Source: Clostridiales bacterium (GTDB taxonomy: Bacteria > Bacillota > Clostridia > Christensenellales > Borkfalkiaceae). From it: a DNA stretch of 64,000 bases. The number at the start of each line of letters is the position of its first letter. The stretch's first letter is position 1. The notes beneath the pieces were generated by a model. The model worked only from the letters and a program-made list of their open reading frames with translations. It ran no database searches and was not told the DNA's origin. The stretch spans positions 1 through 64,000 of the forward strand of contig JAMPAF010000003.1 in assembly GCA_023667345.1 (NCBI GenBank), given 5' to 3'. Position numbers and translations under genes: made by a program. Positions 17,541 through 26,088 of the stretch are shown in pieces.

Positions 17541-18447
17541 ACTTGTCGCCCGCCTTTATTTTTCTGCCGTTCACCGCGTCCGCCGCGCCTATCGCTTTGC
17601 CTCCCGCGAACTGCAACAAGCTTATCGACACCGCGCCCTCGCCGCAAGCAACTACTATCCCGCGTTTATCGGCGGAAAGCACCGTGCCGCTTATCCCTTC
17701 GCCGTCGCACGCCGCCGCCTTTAAAAGGTTGACCGCGCCGCCGTTAAGAAAAGCATATGCCGCGGGCGAGGGGCTGAACGCGTTTATTAAACGGGCAACC
17801 TTTGCCGCGGGCTTAGAAAAATCGACCGCCGCGTCAGCCTTGGTAATTTTTTTGCAATAGGTGGCTTGCGCCTCGTCCTGCAACAAAAGCTGCGGCTCGC
17901 CCCTCTCTAAAATTCCGACCGCTTCGACCGCCGCCTCCGCCGAAAGTTCGCTAAGCTTTTCTGAAAGCTCGCCGCATGTTGCGCCGCCTATTTTGCACCT
18001 TTTTACGAGCAAAACCGCGCCGCAGTCGAGCGCGAGTTCGGTGCGCATTACGGTAACGCCCGTGTACTCCTCGCCCGCTAAAATAGCCGACTGCACGGGG
18101 CTTGCGCCGCGGAATTTGGGGAGCAAAGAGGCGTGCAGATTATAAACGCCCGAGGGGAAAATTTTTAAAACCGCGTCGGTTAAAAGTTGACCGTAGGCGC
18201 AGGTTATCATTATGTCCGCGCCGAAAGATTTAAGCTCGTCCGCGTGCTCTTTAACCTTAACGAAATCTAAGACGGGCAAGCCGAGCGAAAGGGCAAACCT
18301 CTTTACGGGCGTAGGCGTTAAAACGCGCTTTCTGCCCACGGGTTTGTCGGGCTGGGTGAGCACGGCGACGATTTCGTGACCCCTATCTTTAAGCGCTTTA
18401 AGCGGCGCGACGGCGTACTCGGGCGACCCCGCGTAAATTATCTTCAT
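17533..18447 (-). CDS. fmt: Methionyl-tRNA formyltransferase
   Basis: 304 residues. It formylates initiator Met-tRNA. MKIIYAGSPEYAVAPL opens the protein, and LPKFRGASPVQSAI contains the folate/formyl-transfer region; the C-terminal OB-like tRNA-binding domain follows. The ATG at 18447 overlaps the def stop (ATGA), which fixes the start. It pairs functionally with peptide deformylase directly upstream. Confidence 0.97.
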   Translation of the reverse strand: MKIIYAGSPEYAVAPLKALKDRGHEIVAVLTQPDKPVGRKRVLTPTPVKRFALSLGLPVLDFVKVKEHADELKSFGADIMITCAYGQLLTDAVLKIFPSGVYNLHASLLPKFRGASPVQSAILAGEEYTGVTVMRTELALDCGAVLLVKRCKIGGATCGELSEKLSELSAEAAVEAVGILERGEPQLLLQDEAQATYCKKITKADAAVDFSKPAAKVARLINAFSPSPAAYAFLNGGAVNLLKAAACDGEGISGTVLSADKRGIVVACGEGAVSISLLQFAGGKAIGAADAVNGRKIKAGDKFD

Positions 18448-18926
18448 TGCTCTTCCTGCCCCGAATTTTTTGCAGGGCTGTCGAACACCTCTTCCGCCTT
18501 GTCGGTGTATAAAATGCCGTCGAGGTGGTCGAACTCGTGACACATACACCGCGCGAACAGCCCCACGCCCGTTACCGTGTGCTTTTTGCCCGTGCGGTCG
18601 CGGTACTCCGCCTTTACCTTGGCGGGGCGGGTGACGATGCCGTACTTGCCCTTGACGGAAAGGCAACCCTCTTCGCCGCGCTGTTCGCCCTTTACGGAGA
18701 GAATTTTGGGGTTAATCATTTCGAAATACCCCTCTTCGAGGTCGATGACGACGGCGCGCAAATTAAAGCCTACCTGCGGAGCCGCGAGCCCCGCGCCGTC
18801 CTCTTTGCGCACGGTTTCCTTCATATCGTCCAAAAGCTCGCCGAGAGCGTCGTCGAACTTTTTAACTTCTTCGCACTTTTTTCTTAAAACTTCGTCGCCA
18901 ACCTGAACAACGTATCTGTATGCCAT
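18444..18926 (-). CDS. def: Peptide deformylase
   Basis: 160 residues. A metallohydrolase removing the N-formyl group from nascent proteins. All three motifs are present: GAGLAAPQVG, EEGCLSV (metal Cys) and CHEFDHLDG (HExxH with metal His pair). AAAGAGGTG precedes the ATG by five to six bases. First gene of the coupled string def-fmt-rsmB-rlmN. Confidence 0.97.
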   Translation of the reverse strand: MAYRYVVQVGDEVLRKKCEEVKKFDDALGELLDDMKETVRKEDGAGLAAPQVGFNLRAVVIDLEEGYFEMINPKILSVKGEQRGEEGCLSVKGKYGIVTRPAKVKAEYRDRTGKKHTVTGVGLFARCMCHEFDHLDGILYTDKAEEVFDSPAKNSGQEEQ

Positions 18927-18941
18927 AAAACACCTCTTTTA

Positions 18942-19215
18942 AATTCAGAATTAAGAATGTAGAATGCAGAATTAAGAATGCAGAATGATAGTCGGAGTAA
19001 TCAACCTCTATCCCCTCTTCGAGGTACTTTCCCCTTCAAAGGGGAAAGCAAGACGCTTTGCACCTTAATCTCGCCTTCCACTTTGAAGGGGAAGGTGGCA
19101 CCGCGCTTAACGCGGTGCCGGAAGAGGTTGACGCTCTTCACCTCAGCATAATTCTTAATTCAGCATTCTTCCCCGCGCTTGCGCGGCACGGAGCGTAGCG
19201 CAGTAATTCTTAATT
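18942..19215. repeat. Composite repeat block at the priA 3' end
   Basis: AT-rich arrays plus a core (about 18995-19140) starting ATCAACCTCTATCCCCTCTTC and containing CCCCTTCAAAGGGGAAAG, a GCACCGCG hairpin and GAGGTTGACGCTCTTCACC. The core is nearly identical to 45700-45850. The inner AT array abuts the priA stop. Confidence 0.85.
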
Positions 19216-21382
19216 AACTCAAATTTGCGGGGTTTTCTTCCACGTAAACGAGAGCCGCGTCCGAACTGTTTTCCACCGCTATCTTGTAAATTTGCGGCAA
19301 ATATTTTTCACTGCGCAGTCTTGCCAAAACCTGATAGCGCACTTTGTTTTGTATCTTTTTTATGGGCGAGTGCATTTTGTTGAAAAATATGAACTCCTGC
19401 GGGTCGCCCTTGCGTATTTCCTCGATTGCAAAGAAAACGTTCTTCAATGCTTCCAACGCCTTGTCGTCCCTTTCCGCCACCACCATTACGCGGCATATCA
19501 GAGAGTACGGCGGGAAGAGCGCCGCTTTGCGCATTTTGACCTCATTTTCGAAAAAGCCCGCATAGTCGTAATTTACGGCGTAGCGCAGTATGTAATTTTC
19601 GGGCGAGTAGGTCTGCAACACCACCTTGCCCTTGTCGCCCGCGCGTCCGCTTCTGCCCGCAACCTGCGTTATGAGCTGAAAGGTGCGCTCGCCGCTGCGG
19701 TAGTCGGAAAAGTGCAGGCTCATATCCGCGTCGAGTATCCCCACGAGCGTCACCGCGGGGAAATCGTGCCCCTTGGCTATCATTTGCGTGCCGACCAGAA
19801 TATCCGCCCTTTTTTCGGAAAACTGCTTTAAAATTTTGTAGTGCCCGTCCTTGCCCGAAACCGTGTCGTTGTCCATACGGATAATGCGCGCCGCGGGGAA
19901 GAGCTGGGCAAGCTCCGCCACCACCCTCTGCGTGCCCGTGCCGCTGTATCGTAAATGCGTGCCGCCGCACTCGGGGCAAGCCGAAAGCATACGGTACTTT
20001 GCGCCGCAATAGTGGCACTTTAAACAGTTTTCTTCGCTGTGATAGGTCAAAGAGACGTCGCAGTTTTCGCACTTAGCCACGTACCCGCAGTCGGTGCAGA
20101 TAACCGTCTGCGAATAGCCGCGGCGGTTTAAAAATATTATCGCCTGTTTGCCGCCTTGCAAAACCTGCGTAAGCTCCTCGCGAAGCGCCCGCGAAAGATT
20201 GGACGGGTTCCCCCTTTTAAGCTCCCTGCGCATATCGGCGATTATTATTTCGGGAAGAGGTCTACCGTTAATTCTTTCGGTCAAGGTCACGAGCCCGAAC
20301 TCGCCCTCTTTCGCCTTTATAAAGCTTTCGACGGACGGCGTCGCGCTACCCAAAATAAGCTTACAGCCGTTGTACTCCGCACGCATACGCGCAATCTCGA
20401 CCGTGGAATAGCGGGGCGACGTTTCGGAACGGTATGAAGCGTCGTGCTCCTCGTCTATGATTATCGCGCCTATATTTTCGAGCGGGGCGAACACCGCAGA
20501 GCGCGCGCCTATCGCTATTTTCGCCTCGCCCGTCCGCAAGCGCCACCACTCGTCGAACCGCTCTCCCGCCGAGAGACCGCTGTGCATAATCGCCGCCTGT
20601 CCGCCGAACCGCGCCCGAAGCTGCGAGAGCATCTGCGGGGTGAGCGAGATTTCGGGCACCAAAAAGATTGCAGTCTTGCCCTCTTTTAACTTGTCCGCGA
20701 TAATTTTTAAATATATCTCGGTTTTGCCGCTGCCCGTAACGCCGTGAATTAAGTTCACCGTTTTATCCGAGCTTTCGATATACTCCGCCGCGGCAAGCTG
20801 GTCGGGCGTTAAAACCTTTTCGCCCCCCTCGCTTTCGGGGTAGTCGGGCGCGCGGTTGCGCCGAACCTTAAAAACTTCCGCCGCGCCCTTTTCTATGAGC
20901 GCATTCACCGCGCCGCCGCCGAATTTTTTGGATAGCGCGGTAAAATCAATTTCACCGTTTTCCTTTAAATACGCGAGGGCTTCCGCCTGCTTTTTGGCGG
21001 ATTTGGAGAGCGCGGGCTCCGTGCCCGTAAATTTTACGCGGCGGACGTACGTTTCGTTCACCTTGCCAAGCCGCATTTCCGAAGGCAAAAATAGCCTGAG
21101 CGACGCGGCTTTGGGCACGCGGTATCGCTCGGCTATGCGCTCCATCAACGAAAAACATTCGGGTACGAGGGCGGGCTGTTCGTCGTAGATTTCCTTTACG
21201 GGTTTTATTTTTTCCGCGGCAAAAGAGGAGCCGTCGTTTACGCCGATGACGAATCCCTCGATAATTCTGCCGCCGAACGGCACCTTTACCCTGCACCCGA
21301 CCTTCGTTTCGGGCGGGCAGGAATATTCGAAAACCTTGTCCACCTGCGAGTGGGCTATATCCACGATTACTTGCGCGTACAT
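19214..21382 (-). CDS. priA: Primosomal protein N' (replication restart helicase PriA)
   Basis: 722 residues. It reloads the replisome at collapsed forks. It has an N-terminal 3'-end-binding domain, Walker A GVTGSGKTE, DEEHD, and an inserted zinc module with four Cys pairs: CTDCG, CENC, CHYCG, CPECG. GSATPSVES and a C-terminal helicase half ending in QVAGRSGRAG are intact. A repeat block separates it from def downstream. coaBC, which usually lies between rpoZ and priA in Bacillus, is missing. Confidence 0.97.
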   Translation of the reverse strand: MYAQVIVDIAHSQVDKVFEYSCPPETKVGCRVKVPFGGRIIEGFVIGVNDGSSFAAEKIKPVKEIYDEQPALVPECFSLMERIAERYRVPKAASLRLFLPSEMRLGKVNETYVRRVKFTGTEPALSKSAKKQAEALAYLKENGEIDFTALSKKFGGGAVNALIEKGAAEVFKVRRNRAPDYPESEGGEKVLTPDQLAAAEYIESSDKTVNLIHGVTGSGKTEIYLKIIADKLKEGKTAIFLVPEISLTPQMLSQLRARFGGQAAIMHSGLSAGERFDEWWRLRTGEAKIAIGARSAVFAPLENIGAIIIDEEHDASYRSETSPRYSTVEIARMRAEYNGCKLILGSATPSVESFIKAKEGEFGLVTLTERINGRPLPEIIIADMRRELKRGNPSNLSRALREELTQVLQGGKQAIIFLNRRGYSQTVICTDCGYVAKCENCDVSLTYHSEENCLKCHYCGAKYRMLSACPECGGTHLRYSGTGTQRVVAELAQLFPAARIIRMDNDTVSGKDGHYKILKQFSEKRADILVGTQMIAKGHDFPAVTLVGILDADMSLHFSDYRSGERTFQLITQVAGRSGRAGDKGKVVLQTYSPENYILRYAVNYDYAGFFENEVKMRKAALFPPYSLICRVMVVAERDDKALEALKNVFFAIEEIRKGDPQEFIFFNKMHSPIKKIQNKVRYQVLARLRSEKYLPQIYKIAVENSSDAALVYVEENPANLS

Positions 21383-21417
21383 TTTAATTTAATCAGGAAT
21401 TAAATTTGACCGCCTTT

Positions 21418-21560
21418 ACTGTCATGTTGAGCGAAACGAAGTGAAGTCGAAACATCTGGCTGGTTACAGGCAGAACATTTTTAATGCACTTATGCTCGTT
21501 ACCCTTTCAGATTCTTCGACTACGCTCGTAAACTCGCTACGCTCAGAATGACAAGGGGAG
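21418..21560. repeat. GTCATTCTGAG-type inverted repeat between rpoZ and priA
   Basis: CTGTCATGTTGAGCGAAACG...CGAAACATCTGG on one side and CAGATTCTTCGACTACG...CTCAGAATGAC on the other, inverted about a short unique centre. It occupies the position where coaBC is found in related genomes. Confidence 0.75.
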
Positions 21561-21577
21561 CGAATTCCTCATTTATC

Positions 21578-21799
21578 TCAGTCTTTGACCGACTTAATCT
21601 TCCCGTCCTCTATCTCCTCGCACGCAAGCGCAATCTCTTTAAGCTTGCCGGGGTTCTCGTTTACGTTATTGAGTGCGTTGCGTTCGATGAGCTGGCGCGC
21701 GCGCTTTGCAACCACTACGCAAAGTTCGTAGCGGGAAGCGGGCTGCCCTTCGTGCCCTAACCTGTCTATCAAAGTATCTACCGCGGGTTCGTTAATCAT
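21578..21799 (-). CDS. rpoZ: RNA polymerase omega subunit
   Basis: 73 residues, usual for the family. It opens MINEPAVDTLIDRLG and carries the omega core SRYELCVVVAKRARQL with downstream NPGKLKEIALACEEI. It helps fold and assemble beta'. It lies 15 bases after gmk on the same strand (gmk-rpoZ, as in most Bacillota). GGAGATT precedes the ATG. Confidence 0.93.
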   Translation of the reverse strand: MINEPAVDTLIDRLGHEGQPASRYELCVVVAKRARQLIERNALNNVNENPGKLKEIALACEEIEDGKIKSVKD

Positions 21800-21814
21800 A
21801 GTTTACAAATCTCC

Positions 21815-22360
21815 TTATTTTAGTATCGCTTCGACCTCGTCAACCGCCGTTTCGAGGTCGTCGTTAATTATTACATAGTCATAAAGCGGGCTCTTCGAAA
21901 GCTCGTAATCCGCCCTGTCCAAACGGCGGGATATTACGAAGTCGTCCTCGGTGCCGCGTCCCTTTAAACGCGCATAGAGCACGTTTTTATCGGGCGGGGC
22001 TATCATGACAAGCAACGCTTCGGGCATAACCTTTTTTACGTTGAGTGCGCCGTCGACCTCGATTTCGAGTATCACGTCGCCCTCTTCGAGCCTTTCTTCG
22101 ACAAACCTCTTCGGCGTGCCGTAAAAATTATCGAAATGCTCGGAATATTCCAAAAAGCCGCCGCTTTCAATCATTTGCTTAAATTTTTCTTTGGTTATAA
22201 AAAAGTAACTTTCGCCCTCTTTCTCCCCCTCGCGCGGGGCGCGGGTCGTGCAAGATACGGAGAGCGAAGCTTTGGGGCGGCGCAAAAGCAACCTTTTAAC
22301 TATGGTACCCTTGCCCACGCCCGAAGGTCCGCTTATAACCATAAGCTTGCCCTTACTCAA
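21815..22360 (-). CDS. gmk: Guanylate kinase
   Basis: 181 residues. It converts GMP to GDP with ATP. P-loop GPSGVGKGT and GMP-binding RAPREGEKEGESYFF are clear. The start is taken as TTG 22360 (MSKGKLMVISGPSG), overlapping the yicC stop by eight bases. An internal ATG at 22342 would remove six residues just before the P-loop and is a weaker choice. Confidence 0.95.
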   Translation of the reverse strand: MSKGKLMVISGPSGVGKGTIVKRLLLRRPKASLSVSCTTRAPREGEKEGESYFFITKEKFKQMIESGGFLEYSEHFDNFYGTPKRFVEERLEEGDVILEIEVDGALNVKKVMPEALLVMIAPPDKNVLYARLKGRGTEDDFVISRRLDRADYELSKSPLYDYVIINDDLETAVDEVEAILK

Positions 22361-23228
22361 CGTTCTGCACCTGTTCCCTTACTTTTTCTATCTCGTTTTT
22401 AAGCTGCAAACCGAGCTTTGTTATCTGAATATCGTTTGATTTAGAGCAGATTGTGTTCGTCTCTCTGTTAAACTCCTGCACCAAAAAGTCGAGCTTTCTG
22501 CCCACGAGCTTTTCCTTTGCTATCTCGCGGAACTGCGATATGTGCGAGTTCAAGCGGGTGAGTTCCTCGTCTATGTTGCTCTTGTCGGCAAACACCGCAA
22601 CCTCGGTTAAAAGCCTGCCCTCGTCGGGGTTTATGCTTTCGGTGTACAGCTTAATCTTTTCGAAAAGCCGCTTTTTATAGTCCTCGGCAACGAGCGGCGC
22701 ACGCTCCTTTACGCCCTCTACAAGCTTTTCGATTGTGTCCACGCGCGAGAGCATGTCATCGGCAAGCTTTTTGCCCTCGACCTCGCGCATAGCGTTAAGT
22801 TTTTGCAGTGCGCCGTTTAACGCGTCATTCAGCGCGGAGATGAGTTCGTCGTCCGCCGTCTGCACCTCTTCCTGCCTTAAAACGTCGCTCTGGCGCATCA
22901 GCGATGATACGGTAAAATCGTCATGCAATTCGGGGAATTGCTTTTTTATTTCCCTTGCGCTTTCGACGTAGGCGCGCGCGGCGGGAATATCGAGCCAGAG
23001 CGATTTAACCCTGTCACGCTTGTCCGTGTACGAAATGTACACGTCCGCATGCCCGCGGGTAAGTTTTTCCCTTATGAGCGAGCGGATAACCTCTTCGTAG
23101 GCGTTAAAAATTTTGGGACACTTAATCGACATATCGAGATAGCGGTTGTTTACCGTCTTAATCTCTGCGACGACTTCCAAACCGCCGCACCCCGAAACGC
23201 CTCTGCCGTAGCCTGTCATACTGAACAT
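22353..23228 (-). CDS. yicC: YicC/YloC-family endoribonuclease
   Basis: 291 residues. It opens MFSMTGYGRG, the family signature, with VNNRYLDMSIKCP following and the C-terminal LVQEFNRETNTICSKSNDI block holding the conserved acidic and polar residues. YicC proteins are RNases acting on single-stranded or hairpin RNA. First gene of yicC-gmk-rpoZ; in Bacillus, remA lies between yicC and gmk but is absent here. Confidence 0.93.
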   Translation of the reverse strand: MFSMTGYGRGVSGCGGLEVVAEIKTVNNRYLDMSIKCPKIFNAYEEVIRSLIREKLTRGHADVYISYTDKRDRVKSLWLDIPAARAYVESAREIKKQFPELHDDFTVSSLMRQSDVLRQEEVQTADDELISALNDALNGALQKLNAMREVEGKKLADDMLSRVDTIEKLVEGVKERAPLVAEDYKKRLFEKIKLYTESINPDEGRLLTEVAVFADKSNIDEELTRLNSHISQFREIAKEKLVGRKLDFLVQEFNRETNTICSKSNDIQITKLGLQLKNEIEKVREQVQNVE

Positions 23229-23308
23229 ATTCTGCTTTTGCTCCGAAACGATATTTTTACTTATACATTATACACTAAGATAGAGCAAAAGACAAGCGTT
23301 TTCCGAAA

Positions 23309-23525
23309 GTTCAGAATTCAGAATGTAGAATGTAGAATTGAGGTCGGAATAATCAACCTCTATCCCCTCTTCGAGGTACTCTTCGCAGACTACGTAATTC
23401 TGGATTGCCGCGGGCACAAGTGCCCTCGCAATGACGGGTACCACCCCTCGCCTTCCCCCTTAAACGCAAGGGGGAAAGCAAGATTAAGGTACAATTCTTA
23501 ATTCTTAATTCTTAATTCTTAATTA
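23309..23525. repeat. Composite repeat block at the pseudo-nitrilase 3' end
   Basis: AT-rich array, an ATCAACCTCTATCCCCTCTTC fragment, the GTAATTCTGGATTGCC...CGCAATGAC module, AAGGGGGAAAGC and a run of AATTCTTAATTC units abutting the stop codon. Confidence 0.75.
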
Positions 23526-23526
23526 C

Positions 23527-24189
23527 CTAAAAGTCCTCCACCTGCGGGGTGAAAAGTCCGCGGCGGCGGGTCGTGACGAGGCGGTAACAGTTTTTTGGCG
23601 AAGTTTCGAATACCGCAATATCCTGATTGGACGACGCGAGTACGCCGTTAATGTCGGCAAAATACGCCGCGCCGCCCGCGCACAGCACCACGGGCATACC
23701 GTAGAGGTATGCGTACGCGCGTATCAGAAGGGGCGGAATACCGTCCGAAACCTCCTCCGCGTGCACGGCGACGAGGTTGCACCCACACAATGCGCACGTC
23801 TTTATAACCTCGGGAAAATACAAATCGTTATCTATGCACAGCCCTACCTTGTAGCCGCCCACGGTATATATGCCGAGGTTTGCGCCGCTCTTGTACTCCT
23901 CGTCGTCGAAAACGTGCAGCATATCGCTTATGCCCAAAAGCTTGCCGCCCGACGCCGCGGCAACCGACTTGCGCAAAAAACCGCGGCTGTCGGTAACGCA
24001 CCCGCACAGCACGCCGCAGTGCGCCGCGTGCGACAGCTTTGCCGCCTGTTCGAGCTTTTCGCTCTTGCCCTCGAGCTCGCTTTCGTAGTCCACAAGCCCG
24101 AGCGCCCCGAACCCGAAAAGAGCCACGTCGCACTTAGGAAGACGCACTGCCATCTTTCTTCTTTTGTCGAGCACCACGCAGATTTTCAT
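23527..24189 (-). CDS. Nitrilase-fold protein lacking the catalytic triad
   Basis: 220 residues matching the carbon-nitrogen hydrolase fold. The central segment GLCIDNDLYFPE aligns without gaps to the family consensus around the nucleophile (GLxICYDxxFPE). The nucleophilic Cys position is Asp120, the active-site Lys region (SDMLHVFD) has Met90, and the first catalytic Glu region (DVALFGFGALG) has no Glu. So all three triad residues appear lost while the fold is kept. It may bind ligand or regulate rather than catalyse. Single gene between repeat blocks, upstream of yicC on the same strand. Confidence 0.7.
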   Translation of the reverse strand: MKICVVLDKRRKMAVRLPKCDVALFGFGALGLVDYESELEGKSEKLEQAAKLSHAAHCGVLCGCVTDSRGFLRKSVAAASGGKLLGISDMLHVFDDEEYKSGANLGIYTVGGYKVGLCIDNDLYFPEVIKTCALCGCNLVAVHAEEVSDGIPPLLIRAYAYLYGMPVVLCAGGAAYFADINGVLASSNQDIAVFETSPKNCYRLVTTRRRGLFTPQVEDF

Positions 24190-24272
24190 ATACCATACAT
24201 ACTATTAGTTAAGTTACAAAAAAGTTACGCGCACCCGTTCTACAAAGCGGCGGACAAACATAACTTAAAACT

Positions 24273-25724
24273 ATGAAAAAGACGTTTATTATTTTAGCCG
24301 CGGCGGCGGTTGTTTCGGCGTCCGTGCCGCTTGCCGCCTGCAAAAAAGACGATGCGGAGGGCACGTCGAAGTACGTTATAAGCGCGACCTACGACGACAA
24401 GACGCACACCCTTTCGGGCGTTGCCGACTTCACCTTTTACAACTCCACGGACAACGAGATAAGCGACTTGCAGTTCAATCTGTGGGGCAACGCTTTCAGA
24501 CGGGACGCAAAGTATAAGCCCGTGTCCGATTCCCTTGCCGCAAAGGCGTACTATGCGGGCTCTTCTTACGGCGGCGAGAGCGTCGAAAAGGTCGAGGGCT
24601 GTGCGAGCTGGGAAGTGGGCGGCGAGGACGAAAACATTTTAAACGTCGTTTTAAACTCGCCCGTATACCCCGACCAGACGGCGAAAGTGAGCATAACCTA
24701 CACCCTCGATATGGCTAAGATAAACCACCGCACGGGGGTTACAGCGGATACCGTAAACCTCGGCAATTTCTACCCGATACTCTGCGCCTACTCGCATGAA
24801 GGTTTTATAAAAGCCCCCTACTATTCAAGCGGCGACCCGTTTGTTTCGGACTGCGCCGATTACGACGTTTCTTTGACATTGCCCCAAGGATATGCCGCGG
24901 CGACGAGCGGAAAAGAGGTTGCGCGCACGGAGGCGGGCGATACGGTTACCACCCGCTACGAGCTTAAATGCGGGCGCGATTTTGCCGCCGTGCTCTCCGA
25001 CAAATTCAAGACCGTAAAGCGCGATGTAAACGGCTGCGAAGTGACGGTTTACTACTGCGGAGAGGCGGAGCCCCGCCGCGAAACGGACGCCGCGTGCGAG
25101 AGCCTCGACTACTATTCCAAAACGTTCGGCGCATATGCGTACCCTACCCTTTCTGTCGTGTTTACGCCGCTGTACGTGAGCGGTATGGAATACCCCGCGC
25201 TCACAATGATTAACAGCGAGCTCGGCGAGGCGGACGCGGTTTACACCATAGCGCACGAAAACGCGCACCAGTGGTGGTACGCTATGGTGGGCAACGACCA
25301 AATCAACTGCGCCTGGCAGGACGAGGGGTTGGCGGAATACTCCACCTTATGCTTCTTCGAAAATCACCCCGCCTACGGCTACACCCGCACGCAGGCTTTG
25401 GGCACCGCCGTCAAGGCATACAGGGCGTACTATTCCGTCTATAACCAGATTTTCGGCAAGGCGGACACCACGATGACCAGAAGCCTCGGCGCGTTCGCAA
25501 GCGAGTACGAGTACGTGAATATTGCCTACAACAAGGGGCTTCTGATGTTCGAGGCGGCGCGGTCGGCTATGGGCGACAAGAAATTTTTCGCCGCGGCGAA
25601 GAGTTATTTTAACGCCAACCGCTTTAAGATAGCCTCGCCCGAGGAGCTCGTATCCCGCTTTTCCGCCAACCACGATTTGGAAGGTCTGTTTGCAAGCTAC
25701 ATCGACGGCAAAGTGGTTATATGA
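24273..25724 (+). CDS. Secreted M1-family zinc metallopeptidase lipoprotein
   Basis: 483 residues. Signal peptide, lipobox LAAC (Cys23), an N-terminal beta domain resembling the M1 cap, and the catalytic core. HENAH at 328-332 is followed by Glu351 in QDEGLAEYS, giving HExxH-x18-E. GMEYPAL (304-310) corresponds to the substrate-binding GxMEN region but has Tyr for Asn. It probably trims extracellular peptides at the membrane surface. No clear SD. Divergent from the pseudo-nitrilase gene. Ends before a strong terminator at 25875-25913. Confidence 0.88.
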   Translation: MKKTFIILAAAAVVSASVPLAACKKDDAEGTSKYVISATYDDKTHTLSGVADFTFYNSTDNEISDLQFNLWGNAFRRDAKYKPVSDSLAAKAYYAGSSYGGESVEKVEGCASWEVGGEDENILNVVLNSPVYPDQTAKVSITYTLDMAKINHRTGVTADTVNLGNFYPILCAYSHEGFIKAPYYSSGDPFVSDCADYDVSLTLPQGYAAATSGKEVARTEAGDTVTTRYELKCGRDFAAVLSDKFKTVKRDVNGCEVTVYYCGEAEPRRETDAACESLDYYSKTFGAYAYPTLSVVFTPLYVSGMEYPALTMINSELGEADAVYTIAHENAHQWWYAMVGNDQINCAWQDEGLAEYSTLCFFENHPAYGYTRTQALGTAVKAYRAYYSVYNQIFGKADTTMTRSLGAFASEYEYVNIAYNKGLLMFEAARSAMGDKKFFAAAKSYFNANRFKIASPEELVSRFSANHDLEGLFASYIDGKVVI

Positions 25725-25734
25725 CAATGCGGAG

Positions 25735-25850
25735 AATTCAGAATTAAGAATTCAGAATTAAGAATTATGCTAAGGAATAATTATTTTAAATTAATTAAAC
25801 CGCCATTCTTAATTCTACATTCTGCATTCTACATTCTGCATTAAGTCACG
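25735..25850. repeat. AT-rich inverted array after the M1 peptidase
   Basis: GAGAATTCAGAATTAAGAATT units face CATTCTTAATTCTACATTCTGCATT units around a short centre. It begins 10 bases after the stop codon. Confidence 0.8.
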
Positions 25851-25874
25851 CTTTAATTGCGCATTACCAGTTAA

Positions 25875-25920
25875 AAAAGTCCCGCGCGGGAAAACATTTC
25901 GCGCGGGACTTTTATTTTGG
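25875..25920 (+). terminator. Intrinsic terminator
   Basis: AAAGTCCCGCGCG pairs with CGCGCGGGACTTT, followed by TTTATTTT. It insulates the corA promoter just downstream. Confidence 0.85.
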
Positions 25921-25949
25921 TTGCAATTATTTAAAAGTTGGGCTATACT
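25921..25949 (+). promoter_or_regulatory. Sigma-A promoter of corA
   Basis: TTGCAA (25921-25926), 17 bases, TATACT (25944-25949). The expected start is near 25956, giving a leader of about 130 bases. Confidence 0.75.
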
Positions 25950-25984
25950 GTTTAGTAGAGAATAATATTTTTTAAGGGAATATT

Positions 25985-26026
25985 ATGGACGGTTATCCAT
26001 CTATACAATACTTTATGAAGATATGA
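25985..26026 (+). CDS. Leader peptide of corA (13 residues)
   Basis: A short frame, MDGYPSIQYFMKI, with AAGGGA seven bases before its ATG. Its stop codon overlaps the first base of a sequence (26026-26032) that can pair with part of the following terminator stem. It is not rich in one amino acid, so stalling would have to respond to something other than simple amino-acid starvation; Mg2+-sensitive translation is a reasonable guess given the downstream gene and the known mgtL and corL leaders of enterobacteria. Confidence 0.55.
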   Translation: MDGYPSIQYFMKI

Positions 26027-26084
26027 CTTCCGTAAGCCTCTATGCGACGTGCGGGAGTATTCTTCCGCACGTTTTTTTGAGGTG
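26026..26084 (+). promoter_or_regulatory. Terminator/antiterminator switch in front of corA
   Basis: Terminator: ACGTGCGG (26047-26054), extended by a G-T and an A-T pair, with CCGCACGT (26065-26072) and seven T. The corA SD GAGGTG follows directly. Competing stem: ACTTCCG (26026-26032) with CGGGAGT (26052-26058), seven pairs including one G-U, which would take the 3' half of the terminator's ascending arm and prevent termination. A ribosome resting on the leader stop codon would cover the 5' strand of the competing stem. Confidence 0.6.
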
Positions 26085-26088
26085 AATT

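Noticed and set aside
25735..25850. Short regular repeats resembling a CRISPR array
   Set aside because: Units of 12-14 bases vary, have no uniform spacers, and form inverted pairs. No cas genes are present.
25950..26088. M-box (ykoK) Mg2+ riboswitch upstream of corA
   Set aside because: The leader is too short (about 130 bases) and none of the M-box conserved segments is visible; a leader-peptide attenuator explains it better.
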